Part shown: positions 54,761-64,000 of the stretch, in pieces
Layout: every line of letters begins with the position of its first letter
How positions within the stretch are numbered: position 1 is the first letter of the stretch
Made by a program: the position numbers and the translations under genes
Notes under the pieces: generated by a model
The model's database searches: none
Told to the model about the DNA's origin: nothing
What the model saw: the letters and a program-made list of their open reading frames with translations, nothing else
Source of the DNA: Aspidapion aeneum
Lineage: Eukaryota; Arthropoda; Insecta; Coleoptera; Brentidae
Direction: 5' to 3'
Assembly: GCA_963576565.1 (NCBI GenBank)
Contig: OY755045.1
Span: 248,001-312,000, forward strand
DNA: 64,000 nucleotides

Positions 54761-55031
54761 ATTATTGAATATATGACAAAAGGGTTTATTGTCAAAATGA
54801 CTTCAATTACATTTGAGCGTCCGACGCTTTTTATTGCCCTTTATTGCTCATTAAATTCAAGAAGGACGCACATAAAACGAACACTTTTTACCCTCTTTTT
54901 TCCCCAAAACAAAACTCTATATACTCTACATACAATTTCCTAAAATCTAGCCAGCTATCCGGAGTAATATAAGTGGTCAACGTTTTTATACTTTTATACA
55001 GGTTGCCTACAGGTAACAGGGGCCTTTGTTG
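54761..55031. other. Intergenic DNA
   Basis: Nothing is recognised here. Confidence 0.3.
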
Positions 55032-55039
55032 ACAGTGGT

Positions 55040-56421
55040 CGCAGCCAACGATAAAGACCGGCCATGGCGCGTTATAAGCAAGTCGGCGGTCACGTGATCT
55101 TAGGAGTCCCAGGATTCTTATTGTATTGCTTAATATATTATATGTTTTTACACAATTTAAATAAATTAACAAAAAAATTTTGTTCTTTAAGAGGCAAAAT
55201 TGAAAAAAATATTTTGCTGATATATGTGTTTATTATGGATAAAAGAACTGAATCTATAAAATAAAAAATTATACAAAATTTGCACTCTAATATCTTCAGG
55301 TACATATATTAGGTACATAATATCGTTAGTAACTTCAAATCTTTACAAGTCTTTCAAAATTGGACATATCAAACCTAAGCTTTTAGTTTTTTAATTTTTC
55401 GTTGAGTGTCATCATCTTTGTCTGAGTTCTTATTCAAAGATTTATTAGCAGACACTAAATCATTGAGCTTTTTAATAAAATTATTTTAAAAAAACTTTAC
55501 ATGCCCTTAAACTAATTTTTTCAAGCTTTGACAATAGTTTTTCTCAACAAAAACAATCGCTAGAGTTATCTGAAGAAAAATTTTCAATATAAAACATTTC
55601 ACAATAATTTATTAAAAAGAAAAAGTGATTTTGTGAATACGTGAGATGGTTTTAACATTCAATGAACTGAATGTAGTGGTCGTCAATAATTTTTTGAAAA
55701 ATTACCCAGCACAAAGTTTAATATATTTTTCATTAAAGTGTAAGTTAACTACCAACTCATGTTCTTTTAAAAGCTGTATCTTACTTTTTAAATATTTTAG
55801 ACTACCAGAGAGATTACTATCTGTTAACAATATTTTACAAATCAGTTTTTTAATATTGCGAGGGTGCGGAAGACATATTACCTTGTAGAATTGTAAATTG
55901 ACGTGTATGCACTGGATGACTGGATAAACAAAGATGAAGCCAACATTAAAGTGTATCCACCATATCTTCGATTCTCAGGTTACCTTTTCAAGAGACCTAA
56001 TTGTTCAATAAGAAATGACAACTAAACACATTTTTCACTTTCACTATCGAAAATGTCACTATGGATGTCTATTACTTGATCAATCTTATCCAAGATCTTA
56101 TCTTTTACCACTTCTTTCCCGTTTGCAACATATTAGGTTTCAGTTTTATAGTTGGACCCACAAGGAACAACACTAATTACACGTTCGTGGCATTGTTTAT
56201 CTTATAGGTATTTTCTTTATAATTTACTCATTAGCCATTAATTATTTTAACGCAGCCTACTACATTCGTGCCCGAATTAAAAAAAATCGACGTAAACAAA
56301 CATACCAAAACTGAACACACACATGTTTTATAATGACAGCGGGCCGTGAGGCGTTTTTTTTTGAGCCTCCTACGGTCACGTGACATTTCCGCGCCCGGGC
56401 CGGTCTTTTTCGTGGGCTGCG
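55040..56421. mobile_element. hAT-like element, 1382 bp, perfect 8-bp TSD
   Basis: CGCAGCCAACGATAAAGACC and the inverse of CGCAGCCCACGAAAAAGACC form the ends. ACAGTGGT flanks both sides (55032-55039 and 56422-56429). The inverted match extends about 75 bp inward (GGTCACGTGA on both sides). The AT-rich interior has frames up to 80 codons (55646-55888) and a short minus-strand piece near 56040-56115 (KDKILDKIDQVIDIHSD) that might be a decayed captured or transposase exon. No hAT catalytic motif is recognised. Confidence 0.85.
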
Positions 56422-56429
56422 ACAGTGGT

Positions 56430-58300
56430 ACTGTAAAATCAAGTGGCCCAGGCTTAAACGTTGCAAGCTTCCAATTTGTGCAACACTTTAAATGATTGAT
56501 AAAAGTATTAAATATTATTAAAGTTAATATTTTACACGATCTCGTAGAGGAATCTAGCGGTTCTTGGAGGAAGAATATACTATAAACGCTTTTCTCAATT
56601 ATATAAACAATATAGGAAAATCATATATACCTTTTTAAGTTTCTTCTTGAAACTTCACATTATCACTTTTTTATATTTATTAAACAATTATCAAATTTTA
56701 CTACTATTAAACTTTTGTAAATATTCACTCTTTAAACTTTTAGGTTTTTAAAAACCTTTTGTATGTTTCTTGTAAATATATTAATTTATCAACATTTTAA
56801 ACGTTTAACTGTTTAATTTACTTAATATTACTGTTTAGGTTTGGGATATGGATTAAAAATGCCGATTTTAGGGCAACGAAAGGTTTGTATTCGATGTTAA
56901 AAAACCAGAAAAAAGATAGCAGTAATATTTCAAAACACTGAAAACAGTAATAATCAAAATCTTTAAAATTAAAATAAATTTTAAAAGCAAAGATCAAAAC
57001 ATTTACGAATAACAAAGGCTTTATACAAAGTTAAAATAATTGATAAATTTAACATTTCCCCAGTTGAAAAAAAACCTTTTAAACCAAAAGAAGTGAAGCG
57101 ACCGAAAGCCAACTAAAGAATGTTTTCTCTAACGATTTTCTTGTCTCAGCCAAAGCACTCCTAGCTTGCCGTTGATTGGTTTGAACTCTTGCTACCGTGT
57201 CTTGGCGAGATAAGATACACTGTGCTTTAAACGCTCCAGATAAAGATACAAAATACCAGTGTAATCCAGAGATTCGTTTTTTAAAAATTGAAAATAGTTT
57301 AGTAAATTTGTTTCCAGTTACAAAATATGAATTATTTTGTTGTTAGTGACTCAAAGAACAAATTAGCCGAATGCAACTTTTATTAAAATATAGCGATCCT
57401 GAAAACATGCCCAAAAACAAGTCTTGTGTTGCCATAAAAGTCGAAAACAATATTAAATAAAAATATTTTAAAACCTATAAATGGCAAAAATATTATTTAT
57501 ATTCAAATCCGGTTTTGTTACATTAGATTAAAAAAAAAACATTTTTGGTAAAAAAAAACGTCGTCTTTAGGCTATGCTGCTTGGGCTACAAGGGTTAAAA
57601 AAATCGCGTTAAAATAAAGGGTCTAACTAAATGGGATCACATAAAAGCTTAAAATGTATCAAAGCAGTGTATGTTTCACAATTTTCAAAACCATAAATAT
57701 CCGCCGCAACAAAGCATCATATACACATCCCCTCCGAAACGAAAATTTTATAGGAACTAATAAATTTAAACCCTGCATTCAATTCCTTATATCCTTTAGC
57801 TAACCCTTAATAGCATTATCTCCCTCTAACCTCTTAAAACCTCACTTGCTCCATCCTTGTTTAATTTGACCCCGATGTGATGAGGTATTTACACCAGTAA
57901 ATGAAACATTAAACGGACCAGGGGCGGCGATAAACTTTAAGGCCTAATAATTCTACAATTTTTCCTTTTTTCCTTGACGGATACCCTGATTAAAGTTCAG
58001 CTCCGACACTGGCTCTGACCGCTTGCCGACACGATTAAGTACGAATCGATGAATCGGTAGCCGCTCGGCTTTCTCAGTGCCGCAAGCCATTTCGCGCAGT
58101 GTTGCCAGGTCAAAATTTTCACCATCCCCAGATTATATTTCAAAAATCCCTAGATCTACGTTAATTCGTATACCGCAAGCGCCAAGCATTGCACCCTGCA
58201 TTCTGTAAATAAAATAAGACAAAACATCTTTTAGAAATATTTTTTTTTGCCATTAAATATCGAAATAATATACATTTTATTATCTCAGTTTATTGTTTAC
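56430..58300. other. 1.9 kb of AT-rich DNA without recognised genes
   Basis: Frames here are short and A/T-driven. CAGTGTTGCCAGG at 58099 looks like another relic of the 2019-type hAT end. A partner could not be shown. Confidence 0.35.
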
Positions 58301-58307
58301 CTTATTT

Positions 58308-58425
58308 CAGCTGATGATGTGTCTCTTTAGACTCGAAACATGCCCTAAATAAAACCCGAAACAATAAAGACTTTAATGGAGAACACATTCAGTTTTTCTT
58401 TCTAATATACAAAAATACAATAAAT
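58308..58425 (+). repeat. Penelope-type tail with hammerhead-like core
   Basis: CTGATGA, a small stem (GTCT/AGAC), then CGAAACATG at 58312-58343 match the conserved core of a hammerhead ribozyme, CUGANGA-stem II-GAAA. AATAAA and CAATAAAGACTTTAATGGAG follow, resembling the tail at 6990-7020. The third helix and cleavage site could not be recognised. Confidence 0.45.
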
Positions 58426-59260
58426 AATTTATTACAATCTAGGCACCGTTTTCTCTGTAAGCAAAATATTACTGATATAAAAATAATTTGCTTTGTTACA
58501 AAATGGAGAATACTGAAACAAAACAATTAAAGAAGAAAAATAAGGTCTCATTTCAAGATTAAACGCTGCGTCGCAATAAAAAGAAATATTTTAATTCAAA
58601 ACAAATGTTTTTAAGGTAAAACAATTTACTCAAGAAAAACACGTGTTTTCATTGTTGACAAAAATTTTTACCGTGTAAAACGAATATTACAACCTCAGTT
58701 AAATCCTGCTTAAAAAATCCATTATCCCCACCCTTGGGCCATTTGCCTCTCCCAAGCTTTACAACTCATGGTCCGCCACTGTAATAGACCTCAAAAAGCC
58801 GGTTTATTGCGGTGCAACGTTGTCAAATTTACAACCGGAAATAAACAACACACAAAATGGCAACGATGCGCACGAAGCTACAATTTCGCCTTACGGTTTC
58901 ATTATCTTGTCGGGAAGCGTATTATCAGGGCAGTATACAAAAAATATGGCCTGCAACAAAACAGAGTAAATGTCGGTTGGAGTCTTCGAACATTAAACCC
59001 CGTAGAAGCAGCATGGTTTCTTATTGATTGAGTCTAATGTTTACAAAAGGGCCAGGGGGGAAAATAACCCAAATTGCCACGTTTACATAATGTGATAAGA
59101 TAACTAAAAAGGCATAATTAATGTAAAAGCCTATCTTACTAGTTTCACCAAGATAAATACAATAAAATATTTTTACTTTTGTCAAATTACATTAATTAAT
59201 AATAATTGTGTTCTTTAAACGTTCGAAAAAATTAACAGCGCGGCAACCTTGCCAACAACG
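58426..59260. other. Intergenic DNA with one unassigned 87-codon frame
   Basis: The frame 58768-59031 (VRHCNRPQKAGLL... to VEAAWFLID) has more balanced composition than its surroundings, but no motif that I know. I do not call it a gene. Confidence 0.35.
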
Positions 59261-59268
59261 GCTTGGTT

Positions 59269-59287
59269 GATGACGTACCGTCACGTG
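59269..59287. promoter_or_regulatory. TGACGTA and CACGTG boxes upstream of a candidate exon
   Basis: GATGACGTACCGTCACGTG holds a CRE-like and an E-box-like word about 110 bp before the candidate start codon at 59396. Binding is inferred only from the words. Confidence 0.3.
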
Positions 59288-59395
59288 TTGTTGATGGCCG
59301 TCACTGTATTTTAAATCGTTGTGGACTAAAAGGTGATCCGTGCTAAAAAGCCTGTGATTTTATGATTTTTTATTGTTTTTTTGCGTTATTTCAAT

Positions 59396-59460
59396 ATGCG
59401 AAAAAAGTGCGAGGTATGTAAAACATTCTCTGCCGTAGGAAATAAACGGTCCTTTTACAA
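59396..59460 (+). CDS. Candidate host first exon, CxxC (THAP-like) start
   Basis: ATG opens a short frame reading MRKKCEVCKTFSAVGNKRSF and then Tyr, and it reaches a textbook splice donor, AA|GTAAGT, at 59461. A CxxC near the start followed by a SF-aromatic stretch is how THAP zinc-finger domains begin, and those often come from genes or transposons with an intron. The rest of the domain (AVPTF, and the Cys-His pair) would have to lie in a downstream exon, which I could not identify in the window. It could also be a transposon gene or chance. No TATA box or initiator is clear. Confidence 0.3.
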
Positions 59461-59595
59461 GTAAGTAAACAGCTTATTTATCTGTAAACAAAACATAGGG
59501 GTACTCAAATATTTTAAGCATTGTTATGTAACTTCTCAAAACAAACAGCCGGTTCTTAAGCTGCCACATTGTTTTATAGTTATTTAAACAACAAG

Positions 59596-60060
59596 GTTTG
59601 AAAACGACTCTTTGCACACGATCGAGACAGTTTGGTAGACCGAGCCGAAGGTCGAGAGAGTGTGCAAAGAGGTTTTCAAACGAGTTTTTTACAATATTTT
59701 TTATACGACTGCTAATAAAGAAAGAAAAATCAAATTTTAATTTAACTTGTTTTTATTTCCGACATTTTTATAACAAAACTTTAAAAATTCAACCATTTTT
59801 TGACGTATCTAATCAACAAAACATACGAGCAGTGACGGTTGCTACGGAACTAAGCCATCTTATATTGATCGGTGACAACAACAAAAATCACAATGACGGG
59901 AGACCCGTATGCAGAAATGACATAGGCGTGCGCAAAAATGACATAAGCGTGTGCAAACCGTTTTGCACACAGCGTGCGCAAAATGCCATTTTCAGATCGT
60001 GTTCTCCGTGCGCAAAACCCTCTTTTACAAGACAGTCGTATAAAAAATATTATACCTGCA
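59596..60060 (+). repeat. Inverted-repeat element with GTGTGCAAA hairpins
   Basis: GTTTGAAAACGACTCTTTGC at 59596 and its inverse ending at 59681 form a hairpin. ATATTTTTTATACGACTG at 59694-59711 pairs with CAGTCGTATAAAAAATAT at 60033-60050. Between them, CGTGCGCAAA and CGTGTGCAAA are repeated. The 161-codon frame 59598-60083 runs through these repeats and shows no known domain. I regard the region as a structured mobile repeat rather than a gene. Confidence 0.5.
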
Positions 60061-60550
60061 TAATTTTGTATTATTACTATTGAGATTCAAAAAATAATAT
60101 ACTTGCTACAATTAAATGTTGAATAATTTTTTATGTAAAAAATTATTCATTGGTTTAATGCTGTATTATGGTTTTGTATTATTTTTAAGATTTACAAAAA
60201 AAATGTTTGTATCATTAAATGTTTAGGAATGTTGTCAAATTGACTTGACAGCAATGTCTGGAGATCATTTACTCAAACAAACCTGCCTATGGTTTGAGGT
60301 TATGCTGCTTCTAGTAGTTCAATGTTCTAAGGTGTATAAAGTAAAAGGTTGAGGCACATAAACAAAAAATACGATTCCGTAAGTTTCTCAATTTTGCTCG
60401 GAAAAATTAGTTTTATCCTCTAAGGAAAACACTTTAATTTAAATTTAAAAATAAAAATTACGATGTGTTTTATAGGGCAGCTGTTTAGTTTGTATAATGA
60501 GACACCAAGGGTTAAAAACGGAAGTGTTTATCCCGACACGAACAGTTTAT
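60061..60550. other. AT-rich DNA
   Basis: Nothing is recognised here. Confidence 0.3.
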
Positions 60551-61826
60551 GTTTCTATATGTAAAATATAAAAAACAGCCTCGTAATAAAGTCATTGAGA
60601 CAACTGAATCGAAAAACTGCAAAAAAAAGTGAGCCAGGGTCCTGCTGAAAAACAAATCAACAAAACAGGCAAGCACAGGTATTTTTCCAGTATAAAGAAG
60701 CCATAAATTTGAATTTAGGTTAGGTAAAGATGGAGACTAAGTTTTAGTAAGGACACTCGCTCAGTGTTGCCTATGTTTCTATATGTAAAATATAAAAAAC
60801 AGCCTCGTAATAAAGTCATTGAGACAACTGAATCGAAAAACTGCAAAAAAAAGTGAGCCAGGGTCCTGCTGAAAAACAAATCAACAAAACAGGCAAGCAC
60901 AGGTATTTTGCCAGTATAAAGAAGCCATAAATTTGAATTTAGGTTAGCTAAAGATGGAGACTAAGTTTTAGTAAGGACACTCGCTCAGTGTTGCCTATGT
61001 TTCTATATGTAAAATATAAAAAACAGCCTCGTAATAAAGTCATTGAGACAACTGAATCGAAAAACTGCAAAAAAAAGTGAGCCAGGGTCCTGCTGAAAAA
61101 TAAATCAACAAAACAGGCAAGCACAGGTATTTTTCCAGTATAAAGAAGCCATAAATTTGAATTTAGGTTAGGTAAAGATGGAGACTAAGTTTTAGTAAGG
61201 ACACTCGCTCAGTGTTGCCTATGTTTCTATATGTAAAATATAAAAAACAGCCTCGTAATAAAGTCATTGAGACAACTGAATCGAAAAACTGCAAAAAAAA
61301 GTGAGCCAGGGTCCTGCTGAAAAACAAATCAACTAAACAGGCAAGCACAGGTATTTTGCCAGTATAAAGAAGCCATAAATTTGAATTTAGGTTAGGTAAA
61401 GATGGAGGCTAAGATTTAGTAAGGACACTCGCTCAGTGTTGCCTATGTTTCTATATGTAAAATATAAAAAACAGCCTCGTAATAAAGTCATTGAGTCAAC
61501 TGAATCGAAAAACTGCAGAAAAAAGTGAGCCAGGGTCCTGCTGAAAAACAAATCAACAAAACAGGCAAGCACAGGTATTTTGCCAGTATAAAGAAGCCAT
61601 AAATTTGAATTTAGGTTAGGTAAAGATGGAGGCTAAGATTTAGTAAGGACACTCGCTCAGTGTTGCCTATGTTTCTATATGTAAAATATAAAAACAGCCT
61701 CGTAATAAAGTCATTGAGTCAACTGAATCGAAAAACTGCAGAAAAAAGTGAGCCAGGGTCCTGCTGAAAAACAAATCAACAAAACAGGCAAGCACAGGTA
61801 TTTTGCCAGTATAAAGAAGCCATAAA
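60551..61826 (+). repeat. 224-bp satellite array, about 5.7 units
   Basis: GTTTCTATATGTAAAATATA starts units at 60551, 60775, 60999, 61223, 61447 and 61671, exactly 224 bp apart. Unit differences are few (GAGAC/GAGTC and AGACT/AGGCT variants shared by neighbours). The array ends abruptly at CCATAAAT about 155 bp into the sixth unit. The repeated 61-codon minus-strand frames are artefacts. Confidence 0.95.
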
Positions 61827-61844
61827 TAATTTCAAAGAGAGACT

Positions 61845-63115
61845 CGACTACGTTCGTTCCGCACACTTCAATCAATTTGGTAGCCGGCGCGGCACCCTGC
61901 GACTCCTCAAAGGAAATAACAGTCGACAATCGGGACAAAGAACACTGATGCCACTGATGTTTACCACTCTTTCACGCAGGGCTATCAAAACAGACGGGCC
62001 ACGATTCTCCACTTTGTTGACGTCACATCCAGGGCTGATTTTCTTTTTTACGGTTGCGCCACGACACAGCTGGTTGTCTTTAAAATATTGAAGTTGGAAT
62101 TACGGTTCATGATTATTTGATTTTTTTTAAAATAAAGCCGGTTTTAAGATTGTTTTTACTATATTCTTGAAGAACAATTTTTTTTAAATGTTTAGTAATC
62201 CTTAATTTTTCAAAACCGCTTCATTAGCTCACACTAAAATTAAATCAAGGCCAACACAAAAATAGAGGCCACGACCCTGAAAAAATCAGCTGTTCTCCCG
62301 GGCTGAATTTTACATTGGGTCTTATGGGAGGTCAGACGTTTTTTATGATATTTTCAAAATGGCACTACAGATTTCCGCAAAATTTCACTGAAATATTCTC
62401 AGACACCATCCCGATATTTCACCAAAGGTTTGTAAGGAAGCAACATGATTAAAAGGTTAAAATCTTCAAGATTTAGCATTCCTTATTTTGAATTCAAATT
62501 ACCCGCCATGTACCACATGCCAACTGTTATATTTGACATATATTTGACTTTGTCATATGTGATTGTCACATTCGCTTCTGCTTTAAACTTAATTTTTGTG
62601 TGAGCTAATGAAGCGGCTATAAAAAATTAGGGCTTACTATACATTTAAAAAAAATTGTTCTGCCAGAATAAAGTAAAAACAATCTCAAAAACGGCTTTAT
62701 TTAACAAAAAATCAAATATCCATGAACCGTCATTCCAACTTCAAAATTTTAAAGACAATCAGCTGTGTCGTAACGTGACTATCAAAAAAAAATCAGCCCC
62801 GGATGTGACGTCAACAAAGTGGAGGATCGTGGCCCGTCTATTTTGATAGCCCTGATTAAATTTAAAACAGAAGCGAATGTGACATACACAGATGACAAAG
62901 TCAAATACATGTCAAATATAACAGTTGGCATGCGGTACATGGCGGGTAATTTGAATTTAAAATAAGGAATGCTAAATCTTGAAGATTTTAACCTTTTAAT
63001 CATCTTGCATTCTTACAAAAGTTTGGTGGAATATCGGGATGGTGTCTGAGAATATTTCACTGAAATTTTGCGGAAAATTTCAGTTGAATATTTGCATAAT
63101 ATCAACAACAAAAAT
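61845..63115. mobile_element. Nested inverted repeats (two fold-back families)
   Basis: The outer arms are about 61978-62218 and 62640-62855 (GGGCTATCAAAACAGACGGG and its inverse; TGACGTCA in both). Inside lies 62229-62607, bounded by AGCTCACAC and GTGTGAGCT. The sequence after the outer right arm (62860-63110) is an inverse copy of the inner part (GGAATGCTAAATCTTGAAGA). A direct copy of the inner part lies at 63745-64000. No transposase is present. Frames here are shadows. Confidence 0.7.
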
Positions 63116-63194
63116 ATACCTACAAGTAAATAATCATCGTATTAACGATAGTCCGAGAATTTAGCATTAAATCTCTGATTGAATTGAATACAGT

Positions 63195-63295
63195 TATAGT
63201 AATCAAAGTAACGATAGTAACGAATATATAAAATGATTACTTAGTAGTCGAGTAACGATTAGTAACGAGTATTCAAAAGTAACGAAAATCAACAC
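63195..63295. repeat. GTTACTCGTTACT-type terminal repeat
   Basis: AGTCGAGTAACGATTAGTAA and CGAGTATTCAAAAGTAACGA are inverse relatives of 21291-21374. Confidence 0.5.
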
Positions 63296-63744
63296 CTCTA
63301 AAGTCTACCTACAACTTTGGTTCTAAGTTGGACTTTAGTTGTTACTCTATTTAATTCAGTGAATTTTCACGGTAACATTTCAATTGAAAGGGTGCAAAAG
63401 AGAACGGAACAAAAAATATAAATTCGCATTTCTCCCTGACAATTGGAAAACCCACCAACCAACCTGGCTTTTCAGGAAAAGTGGTGCATGGCAACCTTGA
63501 GCGTTTGCCGAAAATTAACCCTGCACAATAAAAAACTCCCCCCTTTTAGCTCGCCAAACCGTTTGCTACGAAAGTGCTTTACAAAAAAAGTAGGACGTCA
63601 TACAAAATGTTGTTTGTTGTAAACGAATTTCGTTTAAAATAAATAATAGCCAATACAAGTGCCCTACTTAGGACAAGGACAAAAACAAACGGGGCAAGGG
63701 GGGTTAAAGGGGGTAATTAAATTAATTAAAGGACAACAAAACCA
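63296..63744. other. Intergenic DNA
   Basis: No gene is recognised. Confidence 0.3.
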
Positions 63745-64000
63745 TACAGGCCATGACCCTGAAAAAATCAGCTGTTCTCGGAGGGAATGACTTTTATATT
63801 AGGTCTTATGGGAGGTCAGACGTTTTTTTATTATATTTTCAAAATGGCACTACAGATTTCCGCGAAATTTTAATGAAATATTCTAAGACACCATCTCGAT
63901 ATTCCACCAAACTTGTGTAAGGATGCAAGATGATTAAAAGGTTAAAATTTTCAAGAATTAGCATTCCTTATTTTGAATTCAAATTACTGGCCATGTACGC
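63745..64000 (+). mobile_element. Copy of the 62.2-kb inner repeat, cut by the window end
   Basis: CCCTGAAAAAATCAGCTGTT, GGTCTTATGGGAGGTCAGAC and TTTTCAAAATGGCACTACAG follow in the same order as at 62275-62370. The copy continues beyond the window. Confidence 0.75.

Noticed and set aside
58099..58780. Possible hAT element between CAGTGTTGCC at 58099 and CCGCCACTG at 58773
   Set aside because: The two ends belong to different end types and no shared 8-bp flank was found.
58768..59031. 87-codon frame with mixed composition
   Set aside because: No known motif, start context or splice structure; kept only as a note.
60715..61572. Three or more nearly identical 61-codon minus-strand frames
   Set aside because: They are the same frame in successive 224-bp satellite units; repetition comes from the array, not a gene family.

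Overview
The window is AT-rich eukaryotic DNA that I read as an arthropod, most likely insect, genome. The grounds are RTE-clade LINEs ending in microsatellite tails, a Penelope-like element, mariner and pogo transposases, many hAT and Harbinger-type miniature elements, long fold-back palindromes and tandem satellites. Species cannot be set from this; a beetle is possible but is only an impression. I find no complete host gene, no rRNA, no CRISPR array, no operon and no LTR element with recognisable gag/pol. Almost every long open frame is either a broken transposon frame or a shadow of a repeat. Position 53001-53200 is an assembly gap of 200 N.

Layout. 0-10 kb: a 1.07 kb palindrome, a hAT miniature element with a perfect 8-bp duplication, a tRNA-like sequence, a 5'-truncated RNase H LINE inserted in an interspersed repeat (called R here), a Penelope-like element with RT and GIY-YIG remnants, and the first copy of a (TCTG)n-bearing element (A). 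10-20 kb: a second large palindrome, two Harbinger-like miniature elements sharing one TTA, a nested LINE/fold-back composite with 18-bp and 9-bp duplications, a DNA element carrying a full tRNA-like cloverleaf, and composite tandem/palindrome repeats (called C). 20-30 kb: the second (TCTG)n element (B, inverted), the best RTE reverse transcriptase frame, a 905-bp TIR element, a CpG-rich patch, and a pogo remnant split by a C composite.

30-40 kb: tandem arrays, a 169-bp satellite, a decayed RTE element carrying both RT halves, two other LINE remnants and a second pogo remnant. 40-50 kb: a 9-bp minisatellite, a hAT element inside a larger inverted-repeat pair, a GC-rich hairpin, a deleted mariner, a compound tandem array and a 5'-truncated RTE copy with 17-bp duplications. 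50-64 kb: a 1.3-kb hAT element full of CGCCGCGG motifs, a gap-cut RTE copy, a mariner split by a 188-bp hAT miniature element, a 1.38-kb hAT element, one candidate host first exon with a CxxC motif and splice donor, a 224-bp satellite, and nested inverted repeats running off the end.

The window therefore reads as a layered transposon graveyard. The most useful content is its nesting order (clean target-site duplications), a short motif shared by several unrelated-looking repeats, hammerhead-like tails on Penelope-type ends, and the tRNA-like sequence inside a DNA element. I did not see a convincing new multi-gene system. All family names come from recognisable motifs read by eye, without any database search.
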